Below, one piece after another: positions 18,501 to 25,640 of a stretch of 64,000 nt of DNA. The translations under genes were made by a program, and so were the position numbers. The stretch's first letter is position 1. Every line of letters starts with the position of its first letter. The notes under the pieces were generated by a model. That model ran no database searches and was not told where the DNA came from. It saw only the letters and a list, made by a program, of their open reading frames with translations. The stretch comes from Pseudomonas aylmerensis. Its GTDB lineage: Bacteria > Pseudomonadota > Gammaproteobacteria > Pseudomonadales > Pseudomonadaceae. Where the stretch lies: assembly GCF_001702265.1 (NCBI RefSeq), contig NZ_MAUE01000045.1, forward strand, positions 416,801 to 480,800, given 5' to 3'.

Positions 18501-18510
18501 GTTCGGCCAT
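12577..18510 (-). CDS. Giant toxin-like leucine-rich-repeat protein (DUF6543-type), three LRR cassettes
   Basis: A 1977-residue protein. ATG 18510 was chosen because AAGGA lies 8 bases upstream; the in-frame extension to 18639 is Cys/Pro-rich and unlikely. The N-terminal 1000 residues resemble the dermonecrotic-toxin-like (DUF6543) region of large Pseudomonas LRR proteins. Two hydrophobic segments lie near residues 433-458 and 479-507. The C-terminal part has three copies of a cassette made of a helical block ending in W-R-R-E (Trp at about 1135, 1431 and 1740) followed by LRR units such as L-x-x-L-D-L-S-x-N-x-L-x-x-V-P. Relatives often end in a NEL ubiquitin ligase domain; none is visible here, as the chain stops right after the last LRR. 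It splits argR from aruC. Function unknown; host or competitor targeting is a guess. Confidence 0.8.
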   Translation of the reverse strand: MAEQPSSTVPHYEILKHALPDWLGAASALKRNALAQPALILAAGLKNASEQQHQALKRLNSQAWSAQNRVDQAMERLKSPEVFAAEILQTALKDQYGLDPDVRNTYLQLYIPLTLAGFTLKPGAARTWSVSLLDAALHNFEESETAVDGYDANSGFTTRPGAGGQFQPLPAIGAKLSIAQFTTLCRTLDIGERYQRYLSDYLGLDNPVAQASLQHTIKRSHLASLELALYMAVLKQDLPQASHDTLMGLLQGQPSSANGCKPLLCYELMIMSTRLTGIVLFAEDLDASPQVVPVIAWIPDDPEHPIKQYPSTRALMLALCEKLRTPDYQRFFSRFIGAADLSLFFADLNQRLTQVTWHAHIPGDPLPSWRQTPVAGPNLQFRAAKIERDLFEHLYQMKLSKLLDDARSRAISTASTDRKARWERWALIEKVGSTLLQIIAFIAVPFVPPLGALMLGYTAYQVLDDAFEGAFDWVEGLQREALGHTLALVEQLVQLGMFAIGIPIAQDLLRAALPAELSRFFERLKPVTRPDGSTRLWQPDLAPYRRAIKLPKGARPDEQGLYQHHGESILRLGEEHYAVHHEAESARYTLKHPERASAYRPQVMTNGEGAWVTELERPLSWDSPTLMRRLGYRTEGLSDSRLQQARRVSDTHDNGLRHLHLNQQPAPPLLADTLKRFRIDQDLQDFITQMNSDDPAISHQADAQTQLQLLVSYGLWPQTKTLRFLDAQGHTLWEFARADGASVVQVHQAQMKNGDLLQILLESLDEQERKTLLEEPFGTPPASAQTRAKVLRKKLARLAYEKRFSLFDSRYRGEDRARHARVQKILDAAPEAGLPTSVGEEILASASGEELRAIDAGTLPKRLRDLAHWGQQEVRTTRAYEGLYLETVESPDTATLALHSLENLPGWQPGTRLEVRQYRIDGALLDAIGPPDAQISRTLVVTADGQYIPYADQTELFGQSDVYTAILQALPDSRRTALNLHIGQGERLKQTLAEHALGRDALRRLLDTDPAQKPEYDPKFMRLRGGDAGYRAVAPLGLDENRVVSAEELAHDLLPALSTAQIRELVQSLESQPGGALATLLSLQTEYLRMTHDLARWVGSTPRLHPQTGAPLSAEEYDYARRDRRLWAHEIQRAWRRETEIDDHFETPARNGHRLSLPVPLQGPLPQLRARFSHVSLLELQGNHTTQQVEGFLRLFPRLRHLTIRHVGLEQLPAPVFSMPHLNELILSDCQLTLTAEQQTALSAMNRLVTLDLYKNPLNQVPSVERMPDLRYLDLSRTGISALPRGLLNRPSLELALLSQNQLRELPDALFNLPAASSDKFDLSANPLTQASMERVKAYYHRTGKRWEIDAPLADLALAKQLYPSFSNDEINHFVFALPGDLEAGRLALMRFQIEYQAIRTDMTPWANDPLASHAERINRARFIEAIEAGWRREVPLDPQHHGIAPGYALTLAMPVSGTLATLRITLPHVTALVLEGSGAPLQPGSFLQAFPGLKRLTLDRYALAEFPLGIASLRQLTYLRLRRNGLRLSPTTANALAAMSQLESLDLSHNPLGEVPDVRRLNRLGQVSLSNTGLTHIPASLLSPATPRTAIDLSHNQITQVPAQLFTLRADLSAAFDLSNNPLSAQTLQQVKIHFQGTDNAWKISPPYTVLRQLKTLYPSLTDTELGRIFFQLPGDIDAALPAMARLKAEYHQMSTRLQEWVLNVPERDPILDTVLDMGTRAEEQLRRAHFKDLLERCWRRETELDEGGELPPRHSYKLVFHAQLLGDLPQLNAQLPHVTLLELIGERSNQSIDELLRCLPNLTHLTVERYALGDIPEPIFSLQHLRQLSLSDNRIQLTPRSKALLAGMGGLEHLDMSDNMLGMTPDVRNLSRLKALYLHNCGLSEVPESVFGLGRLQALDLSSNLIQHLPSDLLEMPLPLNDDSDLSDNPLSAQSLALLRRYYQQTGYELGVEEAMEDEQGFPLAPPDTPVDMEE

Positions 18511-18668
18511 GGGTCGTTCCTTGACGATCGCTGGGAGGTTGCAGCAAAACAGCTGGCAGGGTGGGCAGGGTGGTAGACAGTTAGCGCCGCAGGGATTTGC
18601 ACGCATCCACCGATCAGCCTGCCCACGGAGGGCGTGCACGGTTTAAACTGCGCCATTGCGACGCTATT

Positions 18669-18684
18669 TGTCGCATTGGCGTAA
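18669..18684 (+). promoter_or_regulatory. ArgR half-site 1 before aruC
   Basis: TGTCGC followed by eight bases and AA, an exact match to the Pseudomonas ArgR half-site. It lies 130-145 bp before the aruC start. Confidence 0.6.
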
Positions 18685-18719
18685 ACCCGCGTAAAACCGG
18701 GGTTGGCGCTATAAGAAGT

Positions 18720-18735
18720 TGTCGCTTGGCGACAA
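18720..18735 (+). promoter_or_regulatory. ArgR half-site 2 before aruC
   Basis: A second exact TGTCGC-N8-AA match, 51 bp downstream of the first and about 80 bp before the aruC start. Arginine induction of the aru operon through ArgR is established in P. aeruginosa; here it is inferred from the sites and synteny. Confidence 0.6.
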
Positions 18736-18813
18736 GGTCGCGCTGAAAACTGTCCTTACAATCCCTGCATCGCCCGCCAGTTCCAGGCAGGCGTTCCTCT
18801 TCAGGAGACTCCG

Positions 18814-20034
18814 ATGTCCGTTGAGCAAGCCCCGGTGCAACGTGCCGATTTCGACCAGGTCATGGTTCCCAACTATGCACCTGCTGCCTTTATTCCCGTG
18901 CGTGGCGAAGGCTCCCGCGTCTGGGACCAGGCGGGTCGCGAGCTGATCGATTTTGCCGGCGGCATCGCGGTCAACGTATTGGGCCACGCCCACCCGGCGC
19001 TGGTCGGTGCACTGACCGAACAGGCCAGCAAGTTGTGGCATGTCTCCAACGTCTTCACCAACGAGCCGGCCCTGCGCCTGGCCCACAAGCTGATCGACGC
19101 CACCTTTGCCGAGCGCGTGTTCTTCTGCAACTCCGGCGCCGAAGCCAACGAGGCCGCCTTCAAGCTGGCCCGTCGCGTCGCGTTCGACCGTTTCGGCACC
19201 GAGAAGTACGAGATCATCGCCGCACTGAACAGCTTCCACGGCCGTACCCTGTTTACCGTCAACGTCGGTGGCCAGTCGAAGTATTCCGATGGGTTCGGTC
19301 CGAAAATCACCGGCATCACCCACGTGCCTTACAACGACCTGGACGCGCTGAAAGCCGCTGTCTCGGACAAGACCTGCGCCGTGGTGCTGGAACCGATCCA
19401 GGGCGAAGGCGGCGTACTGCCGGCCGAACTGGCCTACCTGCAAGGCGCCCGCGAGTTGTGCGACGCCAGCAATGCGCTGCTGGTGTTCGACGAAGTGCAA
19501 ACCGGCATGGGCCGCAGCGGCCACCTGTTCGCCTACCAGCACTACGGTGTGGTGCCGGACATCCTCACCAGCGCCAAGAGCCTGGGCGGCGGCTTCCCGA
19601 TTGCGGCGATGCTCACCCGTGAAGACCTCGCCAAGCACCTGGTGGTCGGCACCCACGGCACCACCTACGGCGGCAACCCGCTGGCCTGCGCGGTCGCCGA
19701 GGCGGTGATCGATGTGATCAACACGCCCGAGGTGCTGGCCGGTGTCAACGCCAAGCACGACCTGTTCAAGGCGCGCCTGGAGCAGATCGGCAAGCAGTAC
19801 GGCATCTTCACCGAAGTGCGCGGCATGGGCCTGCTGATCGGTTGTGTGCTGAGCGATGCCTTCAAAGGCAAGGCCAAGGACGTGTTCAACGCCGCCGAGA
19901 AAGAAAACCTGATGATCCTGCAAGCCGGCCCCGACGTGGTGCGTTTCGCCCCGAGCCTGGTGGTGGAAGACGCGGACATCCAGGAAGGCCTGGACCGTTT
20001 TGAACGTGCCGTGAAGACGCTGACACACGCTTGA
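18814..20034 (+). CDS. aruC: Succinylornithine/acetylornithine aminotransferase AruC
   Basis: PLP-dependent class III aminotransferase of 406 residues. In the AST pathway it converts N2-succinylornithine and 2-oxoglutarate to succinylglutamate semialdehyde and glutamate; it can also act in arginine synthesis as an acetylornithine aminotransferase. Visible motifs are F-C-N-S-G-A-E-A-N-E near residue 106, the cofactor-binding L-V-F-D-E-V-Q-T-G-M-G-R, and the Schiff-base lysine in S-A-K-S-L-G-G-G-F-P. AGGAG lies 6 bases before the start. It is the first gene of the aruCFGDBE operon. Confidence 0.96.
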   Translation: MSVEQAPVQRADFDQVMVPNYAPAAFIPVRGEGSRVWDQAGRELIDFAGGIAVNVLGHAHPALVGALTEQASKLWHVSNVFTNEPALRLAHKLIDATFAERVFFCNSGAEANEAAFKLARRVAFDRFGTEKYEIIAALNSFHGRTLFTVNVGGQSKYSDGFGPKITGITHVPYNDLDALKAAVSDKTCAVVLEPIQGEGGVLPAELAYLQGARELCDASNALLVFDEVQTGMGRSGHLFAYQHYGVVPDILTSAKSLGGGFPIAAMLTREDLAKHLVVGTHGTTYGGNPLACAVAEAVIDVINTPEVLAGVNAKHDLFKARLEQIGKQYGIFTEVRGMGLLIGCVLSDAFKGKAKDVFNAAEKENLMILQAGPDVVRFAPSLVVEDADIQEGLDRFERAVKTLTHA

Positions 20035-20116
20035 TGGACCGTTCGGTGCCCAAACGATTGGGCATCGAACCTAAATTTTTGTGCCGGGCCTCTTAATTGG
20101 AGCGGTGTAGATCCAA

Positions 20117-20144
20117 TGTGGGAGCGGGCAAGCCCGCTCCCACA
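20117..20144. repeat. Single REP hairpin between aruC and aruF
   Basis: TGTGGGAGCGGG pairs perfectly with CCCGCTCCCACA around the 4-base loop CAAG. It sits inside the aru operon and could tune mRNA stability between aruC and aruF. Confidence 0.85.
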
Positions 20145-20216
20145 CTTGACCTCACTGGTTTCAAGGCCGTGCCTGGCATTTTTTCCTGTGAGTTTTTCGA
20201 GTTAAGGAGTGACACC

Positions 20217-21236
20217 ATGCTGGTGATGCGCCCCGCGCAAATGGCTGATCTGGGCGAGGTACAGCGTCTGGCTGCGGACAGCCCGATTGGTGTCACCTCC
20301 TTGCCGGATGATGTCGAACGCCTCAGCGACAAGATCGCCGCCAGCGAAGCGTCCTTCGCTGCCGAGGTGAGTTTCAACGGTGAAGAAAGCTATTTCTTCG
20401 TGCTCGAAGACACCGAGACCGGCAAGCTCGCTGGCTGCTCGGCCATCGTCGCCTCGGCCGGTTACTCGGAGCCGTTCTACAGCTTCCGTAACGAAACCTT
20501 CGTGCACGCTTCCCGCGAGTTGAAGATCCACAACAAGATCCACGTGCTTTCCCAATGCCACGACCTCACCGGCAACAGCCTGCTCACCAGTTTCTACGTG
20601 GTGCCGGAACTGGTCGGTTCGCCGTGGTCGGAACTCAATTCCCGTGGCCGCCTGTTGTTCGTCGCCAGCCACCCCGAGCGCTTTGCCGATTCGGTGGTGA
20701 CCGAGATTGTCGGCTACAGCGACGAGAACGGTGATTCGCCGTTCTGGGACGCCATCGGCCGCAACTTCTTCGACCTCAACTACGCCGCCGCCGAGCGCCT
20801 GTGCGGGCTGAAAAGCCGCACCTTCCTCGCCGAGCTGATGCCGCATTACCCGATCTATGTGCCGCTGTTGCCGGACGAAGCCCAGGAAGCCATGGGCCAG
20901 GTCCACCCGCGAGCGCAGATCACCTTCGACATCCTGATGCGCGAAGGCTTCGAGACCGACCACTACATCGACATCTTCGACGGCGGCCCGACGCTGCACG
21001 CGCGGGTGTCGGGGATTCGCTCGATTGCCCAGAGCCGCGTGGTGCCGGTGAAGATCGGTGAGATGGTCAAGGGCGTCGGTCGCCAGTATCTGGTGAGCAA
21101 CGCGCAATTGCAGGATTACCGCGCGGTGATGCTGGAGCTGGACTACGCGCCCGGCAAACCGGTGACCCTGGACTTGGCAGCGGCCGAAGCCCTGGGCGTC
21201 GGCGAAGGCGCGAGTGTGCGCCTGGTAGCGGTTTAA
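20217..21236 (+). CDS. aruF: Arginine N-succinyltransferase subunit alpha AruF
   Basis: A 339-residue GNAT-fold subunit that, with AruG, transfers succinyl from succinyl-CoA to arginine, the first AST step. It starts M-L-V-M-R-P-A-Q and shows the family segments C-H-D-L-T-G-N-S-L-L and L-P-D-E-A-Q-E-A-M-G-Q-V-H-P. AAGGAG lies 7 bases upstream of ATG 20217; the open frame back to 20097 runs through the REP and is not coding. It is homologous to AruG (21286) through an old duplication. Confidence 0.95.
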   Translation: MLVMRPAQMADLGEVQRLAADSPIGVTSLPDDVERLSDKIAASEASFAAEVSFNGEESYFFVLEDTETGKLAGCSAIVASAGYSEPFYSFRNETFVHASRELKIHNKIHVLSQCHDLTGNSLLTSFYVVPELVGSPWSELNSRGRLLFVASHPERFADSVVTEIVGYSDENGDSPFWDAIGRNFFDLNYAAAERLCGLKSRTFLAELMPHYPIYVPLLPDEAQEAMGQVHPRAQITFDILMREGFETDHYIDIFDGGPTLHARVSGIRSIAQSRVVPVKIGEMVKGVGRQYLVSNAQLQDYRAVMLELDYAPGKPVTLDLAAAEALGVGEGASVRLVAV

Positions 21237-21285
21237 ATAGAGTTTCGCGGGTGGCTGACAACAGCGGCCCGTTCGAGGAGATAGC

Positions 21286-22311
21286 ATGATCGTTCGTCCC
21301 GTACGCAGCAGCGATTTACCGGCCCTGATTGATCTGGCGCGCAGCACCGGCACCGGCCTCACCACCTTGCCGGCCAACGAAGAGCGCCTGACCCACCGGG
21401 TTGGCTGGGCGGAAAAAACCTTTCGCGGCGACGCCGGGCGCGGCGATGCCGACTACCTGTTCGTGCTCGAAAACGACGAAGGCCGCGTGGTGGGTATTTC
21501 CGCCATCGCCGGCGCGGTCGGCCTGCGCGAGCCCTGGTACAACTTCCGGGTCGGCCTGACCGTCAGTGCATCCCAGGAACTGAATATCTACCGTGAGATT
21601 CCGACGCTGTTTCTGGCCAACGACCTCACCGGCAACTCCGAGCTGTGCTCGTTGTTCCTGCACGCCGATTACCGCAACGGCCTCAACGGCCGCATGCTGG
21701 CCAAGGCGCGCCTGCTGTTTATCGCCGAATTCCCACAGCTGTTCGGCAACAAGATCATTGCCGAGATGCGCGGCGTGTCCAACGATGCCGGGCGTTCGCC
21801 GTTCTGGGAGAGTCTGGGCCGGCACTTCTTCAAGATGGAGTTCAGCCAGGCCGACTACCTTACCGGTGTGGGCAACAAGGCCTTTATCGCCGAGCTGATG
21901 CCGAAGTTTCCGCTGTACAGCTGCTTCCTTTCCGAGGACGCACGCAATGTGATCGGTAAGGTTCACCCCGATACCGAACCGGCGTTGAGCATGCTCAAGA
22001 GCGAGGGCTTCAGCTACCAGGGCTATGTCGATATCTTCGACGCCGGCCCGGCGGTGGAGTGTGAGACCACCAAGATCCGTGCCGTGCGCGACAGCCAGTC
22101 GCTGGTGTTGGCCATCGGCACGCCAGGTGACGACGCTACGCCGTTCCTGATTCATAACCGCAAGCGCGAGGAGTGCCGCATCACCGCCGCTCCAGCCCGT
22201 CTGGCGGCAGGTACGCTGGTGGTCGATCCGCAGACCGCCAAGCGCCTGCAACTGGTGGTGGGTGATCAAGTGCGTGCTGTTCCGTTGTCTGCTGCCCGGG
22301 AGTCCAAGTAA
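21286..22311 (+). CDS. aruG: Arginine N-succinyltransferase subunit beta AruG
   Basis: A 341-residue paralogue of AruF that forms the heteromeric succinyltransferase. It shares N-D-L-T-G-N-S-E-L-C-S-L-F and D-A-R-N-V-I-G-K-V-H-P with the AruF counterpart segments. GAGGAG precedes the start and the stop overlaps the start of aruD by 1 base (TAATG), indicating coupled translation. Confidence 0.95.
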   Translation: MIVRPVRSSDLPALIDLARSTGTGLTTLPANEERLTHRVGWAEKTFRGDAGRGDADYLFVLENDEGRVVGISAIAGAVGLREPWYNFRVGLTVSASQELNIYREIPTLFLANDLTGNSELCSLFLHADYRNGLNGRMLAKARLLFIAEFPQLFGNKIIAEMRGVSNDAGRSPFWESLGRHFFKMEFSQADYLTGVGNKAFIAELMPKFPLYSCFLSEDARNVIGKVHPDTEPALSMLKSEGFSYQGYVDIFDAGPAVECETTKIRAVRDSQSLVLAIGTPGDDATPFLIHNRKREECRITAAPARLAAGTLVVDPQTAKRLQLVVGDQVRAVPLSAARESK

Positions 22312-23777
22312 TGAATTCGCTGTATATCGCAGGTAGCTGGCTGGCCGGCCAGGGTGAACTGTTTGAATCGCGCAACCCGGTGACCCAGCAAGTGCTGTGG
22401 GCCGGCAATGGCGCCACCGCCGAGCAGGTCGAGTCTGCCGTGCAGGCTGCGCGCCAGGCATTTCCGGGCTGGGCCCGGCGTCCGCTGGAAGAACGCATCA
22501 GCGTGCTCGAGGCCTTCGCCGCGACCCTGAAAAGCCGCGCCGACGAAATCGCCCGCTGTATCGGTGAGGAAACCGGCAAGCCGTTGTGGGAATCGGCCAC
22601 TGAAGTCACCAGCATGGCCAACAAGATCGCGATCTCGGTGCAAAGCTACCGCGAGCGTACCGGCGAGAAGAGCGGCCCGCTGGGCGACGCCACCGCTGTG
22701 CTGCGACACAAGCCGCATGGCGTGGTGGCGGTGTTTGGCCCCTACAACTTCCCGGGGCACTTGCCGAACGGGCATATCGTCCCGGCGCTGCTGGCGGGCA
22801 ATACCGTGCTGTTCAAGCCGAGCGAGCTGACCCCGAAAGTCGCCGAGCTGACGGTGCAATGCTGGATCGACGCCGGCCTGCCGGCAGGCGTATTGAACCT
22901 GCTGCAGGGCGCACGCGAAACCGGGATCGCCTTGGCGGCCAACCCGGGGATCGACGGCCTGTTCTTTACCGGTTCCAGCCGCACCGGCAATCACCTGCAC
23001 CAGCAGTTCTCCGGGCGCCCGGACAAGATCTTGGCGCTGGAAATGGGCGGCAACAACCCGCTGGTGGTCGACGAAGTGGCCGACGTCGATGCGGCGGTCT
23101 ACACCATTATCCAGTCGGCGTTCATCTCGGCCGGCCAGCGCTGCACCTGTGCGCGTCGCCTGCTGGTGCCGGAAGGTGCCTGGGGCGATGCCCTGTTGGC
23201 ACGGTTGGTGGCCGTCAGCTCGACGATTGCGGTCGGCGCGTTCGACCAGCAGCCGGCGCCGTTCATGGGCTCGGTCATCTCCCTGGGCGCGGCGAAAGCC
23301 TTGATGGACGCCCAGGAACTGATGTTGGCCAATGGCGCCGTGGCGCTGCTGGAGATGACTCAGCCCCAGGATCAGGCTGCACTGCTGACGCCGGGCATCA
23401 TCGACGTGACAGGCGTGACCGAACGCGAGGATGAAGAACTGTTCGGCCCGCTGTTGCAGGTGATCCGCTACGCTGATTTTGCTGGCGCGATCGCCGAGGC
23501 CAACAACACCCAGTACGGCCTGGCCGCTGGTCTGTTGTCGGATTCCGAAGCGCGCTACCAGCAGTTCTGGCTGGAAAGCCGCGCCGGTATCGTCAACTGG
23601 AACAAACAACTGACCGGCGCCGCCAGCACCGCGCCGTTCGGCGGGGTAGGGGCGTCGGGCAACCACCGCGCGAGTGCGTATTACGCGGCAGATTATTGCG
23701 CGTATCCGGTGGCCTCCCTTGAGACCCCGAGCCTGGTGTTGCCTGCGTCGCTGACCCCAGGCGTAACGCTTAAGTGA
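22311..23777 (+). CDS. aruD: N-succinylglutamate 5-semialdehyde dehydrogenase AruD
   Basis: NAD-dependent aldehyde dehydrogenase of 488 residues that oxidises succinylglutamate semialdehyde to succinylglutamate, the fourth AST step. Visible are the G-P-Y-N-F-P-G-H segment, the Rossmann signature F-T-G-S-S-R-T-G near residue 220, the general base in L-E-M-G-G-N-N-P, and the catalytic cysteine in G-Q-R-C-T-C-A-R near residue 278. It overlaps aruG by 1 base. Confidence 0.95.
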   Translation: MNSLYIAGSWLAGQGELFESRNPVTQQVLWAGNGATAEQVESAVQAARQAFPGWARRPLEERISVLEAFAATLKSRADEIARCIGEETGKPLWESATEVTSMANKIAISVQSYRERTGEKSGPLGDATAVLRHKPHGVVAVFGPYNFPGHLPNGHIVPALLAGNTVLFKPSELTPKVAELTVQCWIDAGLPAGVLNLLQGARETGIALAANPGIDGLFFTGSSRTGNHLHQQFSGRPDKILALEMGGNNPLVVDEVADVDAAVYTIIQSAFISAGQRCTCARRLLVPEGAWGDALLARLVAVSSTIAVGAFDQQPAPFMGSVISLGAAKALMDAQELMLANGAVALLEMTQPQDQAALLTPGIIDVTGVTEREDEELFGPLLQVIRYADFAGAIAEANNTQYGLAAGLLSDSEARYQQFWLESRAGIVNWNKQLTGAASTAPFGGVGASGNHRASAYYAADYCAYPVASLETPSLVLPASLTPGVTLK

Positions 23778-23794
23778 AAGTGACACCGATCTAA

Positions 23795-23882
23795 TGTGGG
23801 AGCTGGCTTGCCTGCGAAGGCATCACCTCGGTGTATCTGCATGACCGAGTTGCCCGCATCGCAGGCAAGCCAGCTCCGACAC
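23795..23882. repeat. REP doublet between aruD and aruB
   Basis: TGTGGGAGCTGGCTTGCCTGCGA at the left pairs with TCGCAGGCAAGCCAGCTCCGACA at the right, a long imperfect hairpin inside the aru operon. Confidence 0.85.
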
Positions 23883-23953
23883 TTGATCGGGTTAACAGAT
23901 ACAGATCTGCACTTGATGCCTATAAAAATACAGATGTTCGTGGAGCCTCGCCG

Positions 23954-25300
23954 ATGAAATCCTATGAAGTCAATTTTGACGGTCTAGTGGGGCCGACCCA
24001 TAACTACGGCGGTTTGTCCTACGGCAACGTCGCGTCCCAGAGCAACAGCCAGCAGTCTTCGAACCCGAAGGAAGCGGCGTTGCAGGGCCTGCAGAAAATG
24101 AAGGCCCTGATGGACATGGGCTTTGTGCAAGGGGTGCTGGCGCCGCAGGAACGTCCTGACGTGGCCGCCTTGCGCAACCTGGGGTTCAGCGGTACCGACG
24201 CCCAGGTTATCCAGCAGGCCGCCAAGCACGCGATGCCGCTGCTGGTCGCCAGTTGCTCGGCGTCGAGCATGTGGGTGGCCAACGCCGCCACCGTCAGCCC
24301 GAGCGCCGACACGGCGGATGGCCGCGTGCATTTCACCGCCGCCAACCTCAACTGCAAGTACCACCGCAGCATCGAACACCCGACCACCAGCCGCGTGCTG
24401 GGGGCGATGTTTGCCGATGCGCAACACTTCGCCCATCACGCCGCGCTGCCGGCGGTGGCGCAGTTCGGCGACGAAGGCGCGGCCAACCACACGCGTTTCT
24501 GCCGTGAGTATGGCGAAGCCGGCGTGGAGTTCTTCGTGTTCGGCCGCAGTGCGTTCGACACCCGTTACCCGGCCCCGCAGAAGTACCCGGCGCGCCAGAC
24601 CCTCGAAGCCTCCCAGGCGGTTGCACGCCTGCACGGCCTGAAGGATGAAGGCGTGGTCTACGCCCAGCAGAACCCGGCGGTGATCGATGCCGGCGTGTTC
24701 CACAACGACGTGATCGCGGTGGGTAACGGCGAGGTGCTGTTCTATCACGAGGATGCCTTCCTCAATACCGAGCAGATGCTTGGCGAACTGCAAGGCAAGT
24801 TGGGCAAATTGGGCGGCAACTTCCAGTCGGTCTGCGTGCCGCGCGCCCAGGTCAGCGTCGAGGACGCGGTGCGTTCCTACCTGTTCAACAGCCAGTTGCT
24901 GACCCGCGCCGACGGTTCGATGCTGCTGATCGTGCCGGAAGAGTGCCGTGCCAACGAACGCGTGTGGCAGTACCTGCAAAACCTCACGGCGTCAGGCGGG
25001 CTGATCCGCGAAGTGAAGGTCTTCGACCTCAAGCAGAGCATGCAGAACGGCGGTGGCCCGGCCTGCCTGCGCTTGCGCGTGGCGTTGAACGAAACCGAGC
25101 TGGCGGCGGTGAACCCAGGCGTTATCATGACCGCGCCGTTGTACGACACCCTGACCCAATGGGTGAACAAGCACTACCGCGACAGCCTGCGCGAAACCGA
25201 CCTGGCTGACCCGCAATTGTTGCTGGAGTGCCGGACGGCATTGGATGAACTGACGCAAATCCTTAAACTGGGCGCGGTTTATCCTTTCCAGATCAATTAA
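23954..25300 (+). CDS. aruB: N-succinylarginine dihydrolase AruB
   Basis: A 448-residue guanidine-modifying enzyme of the AstB family. It hydrolyses N2-succinylarginine to succinylornithine, two ammonia and CO2, the second AST step. The start M-K-S-Y-E-V-N-F-D-G-L-V-G-P-T-H-N-Y-G is diagnostic. The catalytic cysteine is expected in the C-terminal G-G-G-P-A-C-L-R-L-R segment. ATG 23954 has TGGAG about 9 bases upstream; the frame is open into the REP but that part is not coding. Confidence 0.95.
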   Translation: MKSYEVNFDGLVGPTHNYGGLSYGNVASQSNSQQSSNPKEAALQGLQKMKALMDMGFVQGVLAPQERPDVAALRNLGFSGTDAQVIQQAAKHAMPLLVASCSASSMWVANAATVSPSADTADGRVHFTAANLNCKYHRSIEHPTTSRVLGAMFADAQHFAHHAALPAVAQFGDEGAANHTRFCREYGEAGVEFFVFGRSAFDTRYPAPQKYPARQTLEASQAVARLHGLKDEGVVYAQQNPAVIDAGVFHNDVIAVGNGEVLFYHEDAFLNTEQMLGELQGKLGKLGGNFQSVCVPRAQVSVEDAVRSYLFNSQLLTRADGSMLLIVPEECRANERVWQYLQNLTASGGLIREVKVFDLKQSMQNGGGPACLRLRVALNETELAAVNPGVIMTAPLYDTLTQWVNKHYRDSLRETDLADPQLLLECRTALDELTQILKLGAVYPFQIN

Positions 25301-25338
25301 CGCCACCTTCTTTTACGCCCAATGCCGAGAGCTACTTT

Positions 25339-25629
25339 ATGACCACCGACACCCTGAAACTGATTCTTGAAGACACCGACGGCACCCAGCTGGAAACCTC
25401 CTGCACCCGCGTCGCCGTGGTCTGGCAGGGCAAGGAAATCTGGATCCAGCACGACGGCCGTGGCCAACTGCTGATCGGTGTGGACGTGGAAGAAGGCGAC
25501 GCCGAGTACGCCAACCTGCTGATGCGTCCGCTGGCCACCAACCTGATGAGCCTGCAACTGGAAATGGAACCGGCCGACGTTGAAGGTGATGACGACGATC
25601 ACGTCCACGGTCCTGGCTGCAACCACTAA
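25339..25629 (+). CDS. Conserved hypothetical protein within the aru operon (PA0900-like)
   Basis: A 96-residue acidic soluble protein. A beta-rich N-terminal part (T-L-K-L-I-L-E-D-T-D-G-T-Q-L-E-T) is followed by a C-terminal tail rich in Asp, His and Cys (D-D-D-D-H-V-H-G-P-G-C-N-H) that could bind metal. It lies 38 bp after aruB and 11 bp before aruE, the same position as PA0900 in P. aeruginosa. Constant placement in the operon implies a link to AST, but no function can be read from the sequence. Confidence 0.8.
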   Translation: MTTDTLKLILEDTDGTQLETSCTRVAVVWQGKEIWIQHDGRGQLLIGVDVEEGDAEYANLLMRPLATNLMSLQLEMEPADVEGDDDDHVHGPGCNH

Positions 25630-25640
25630 GGAAGCTGCGT

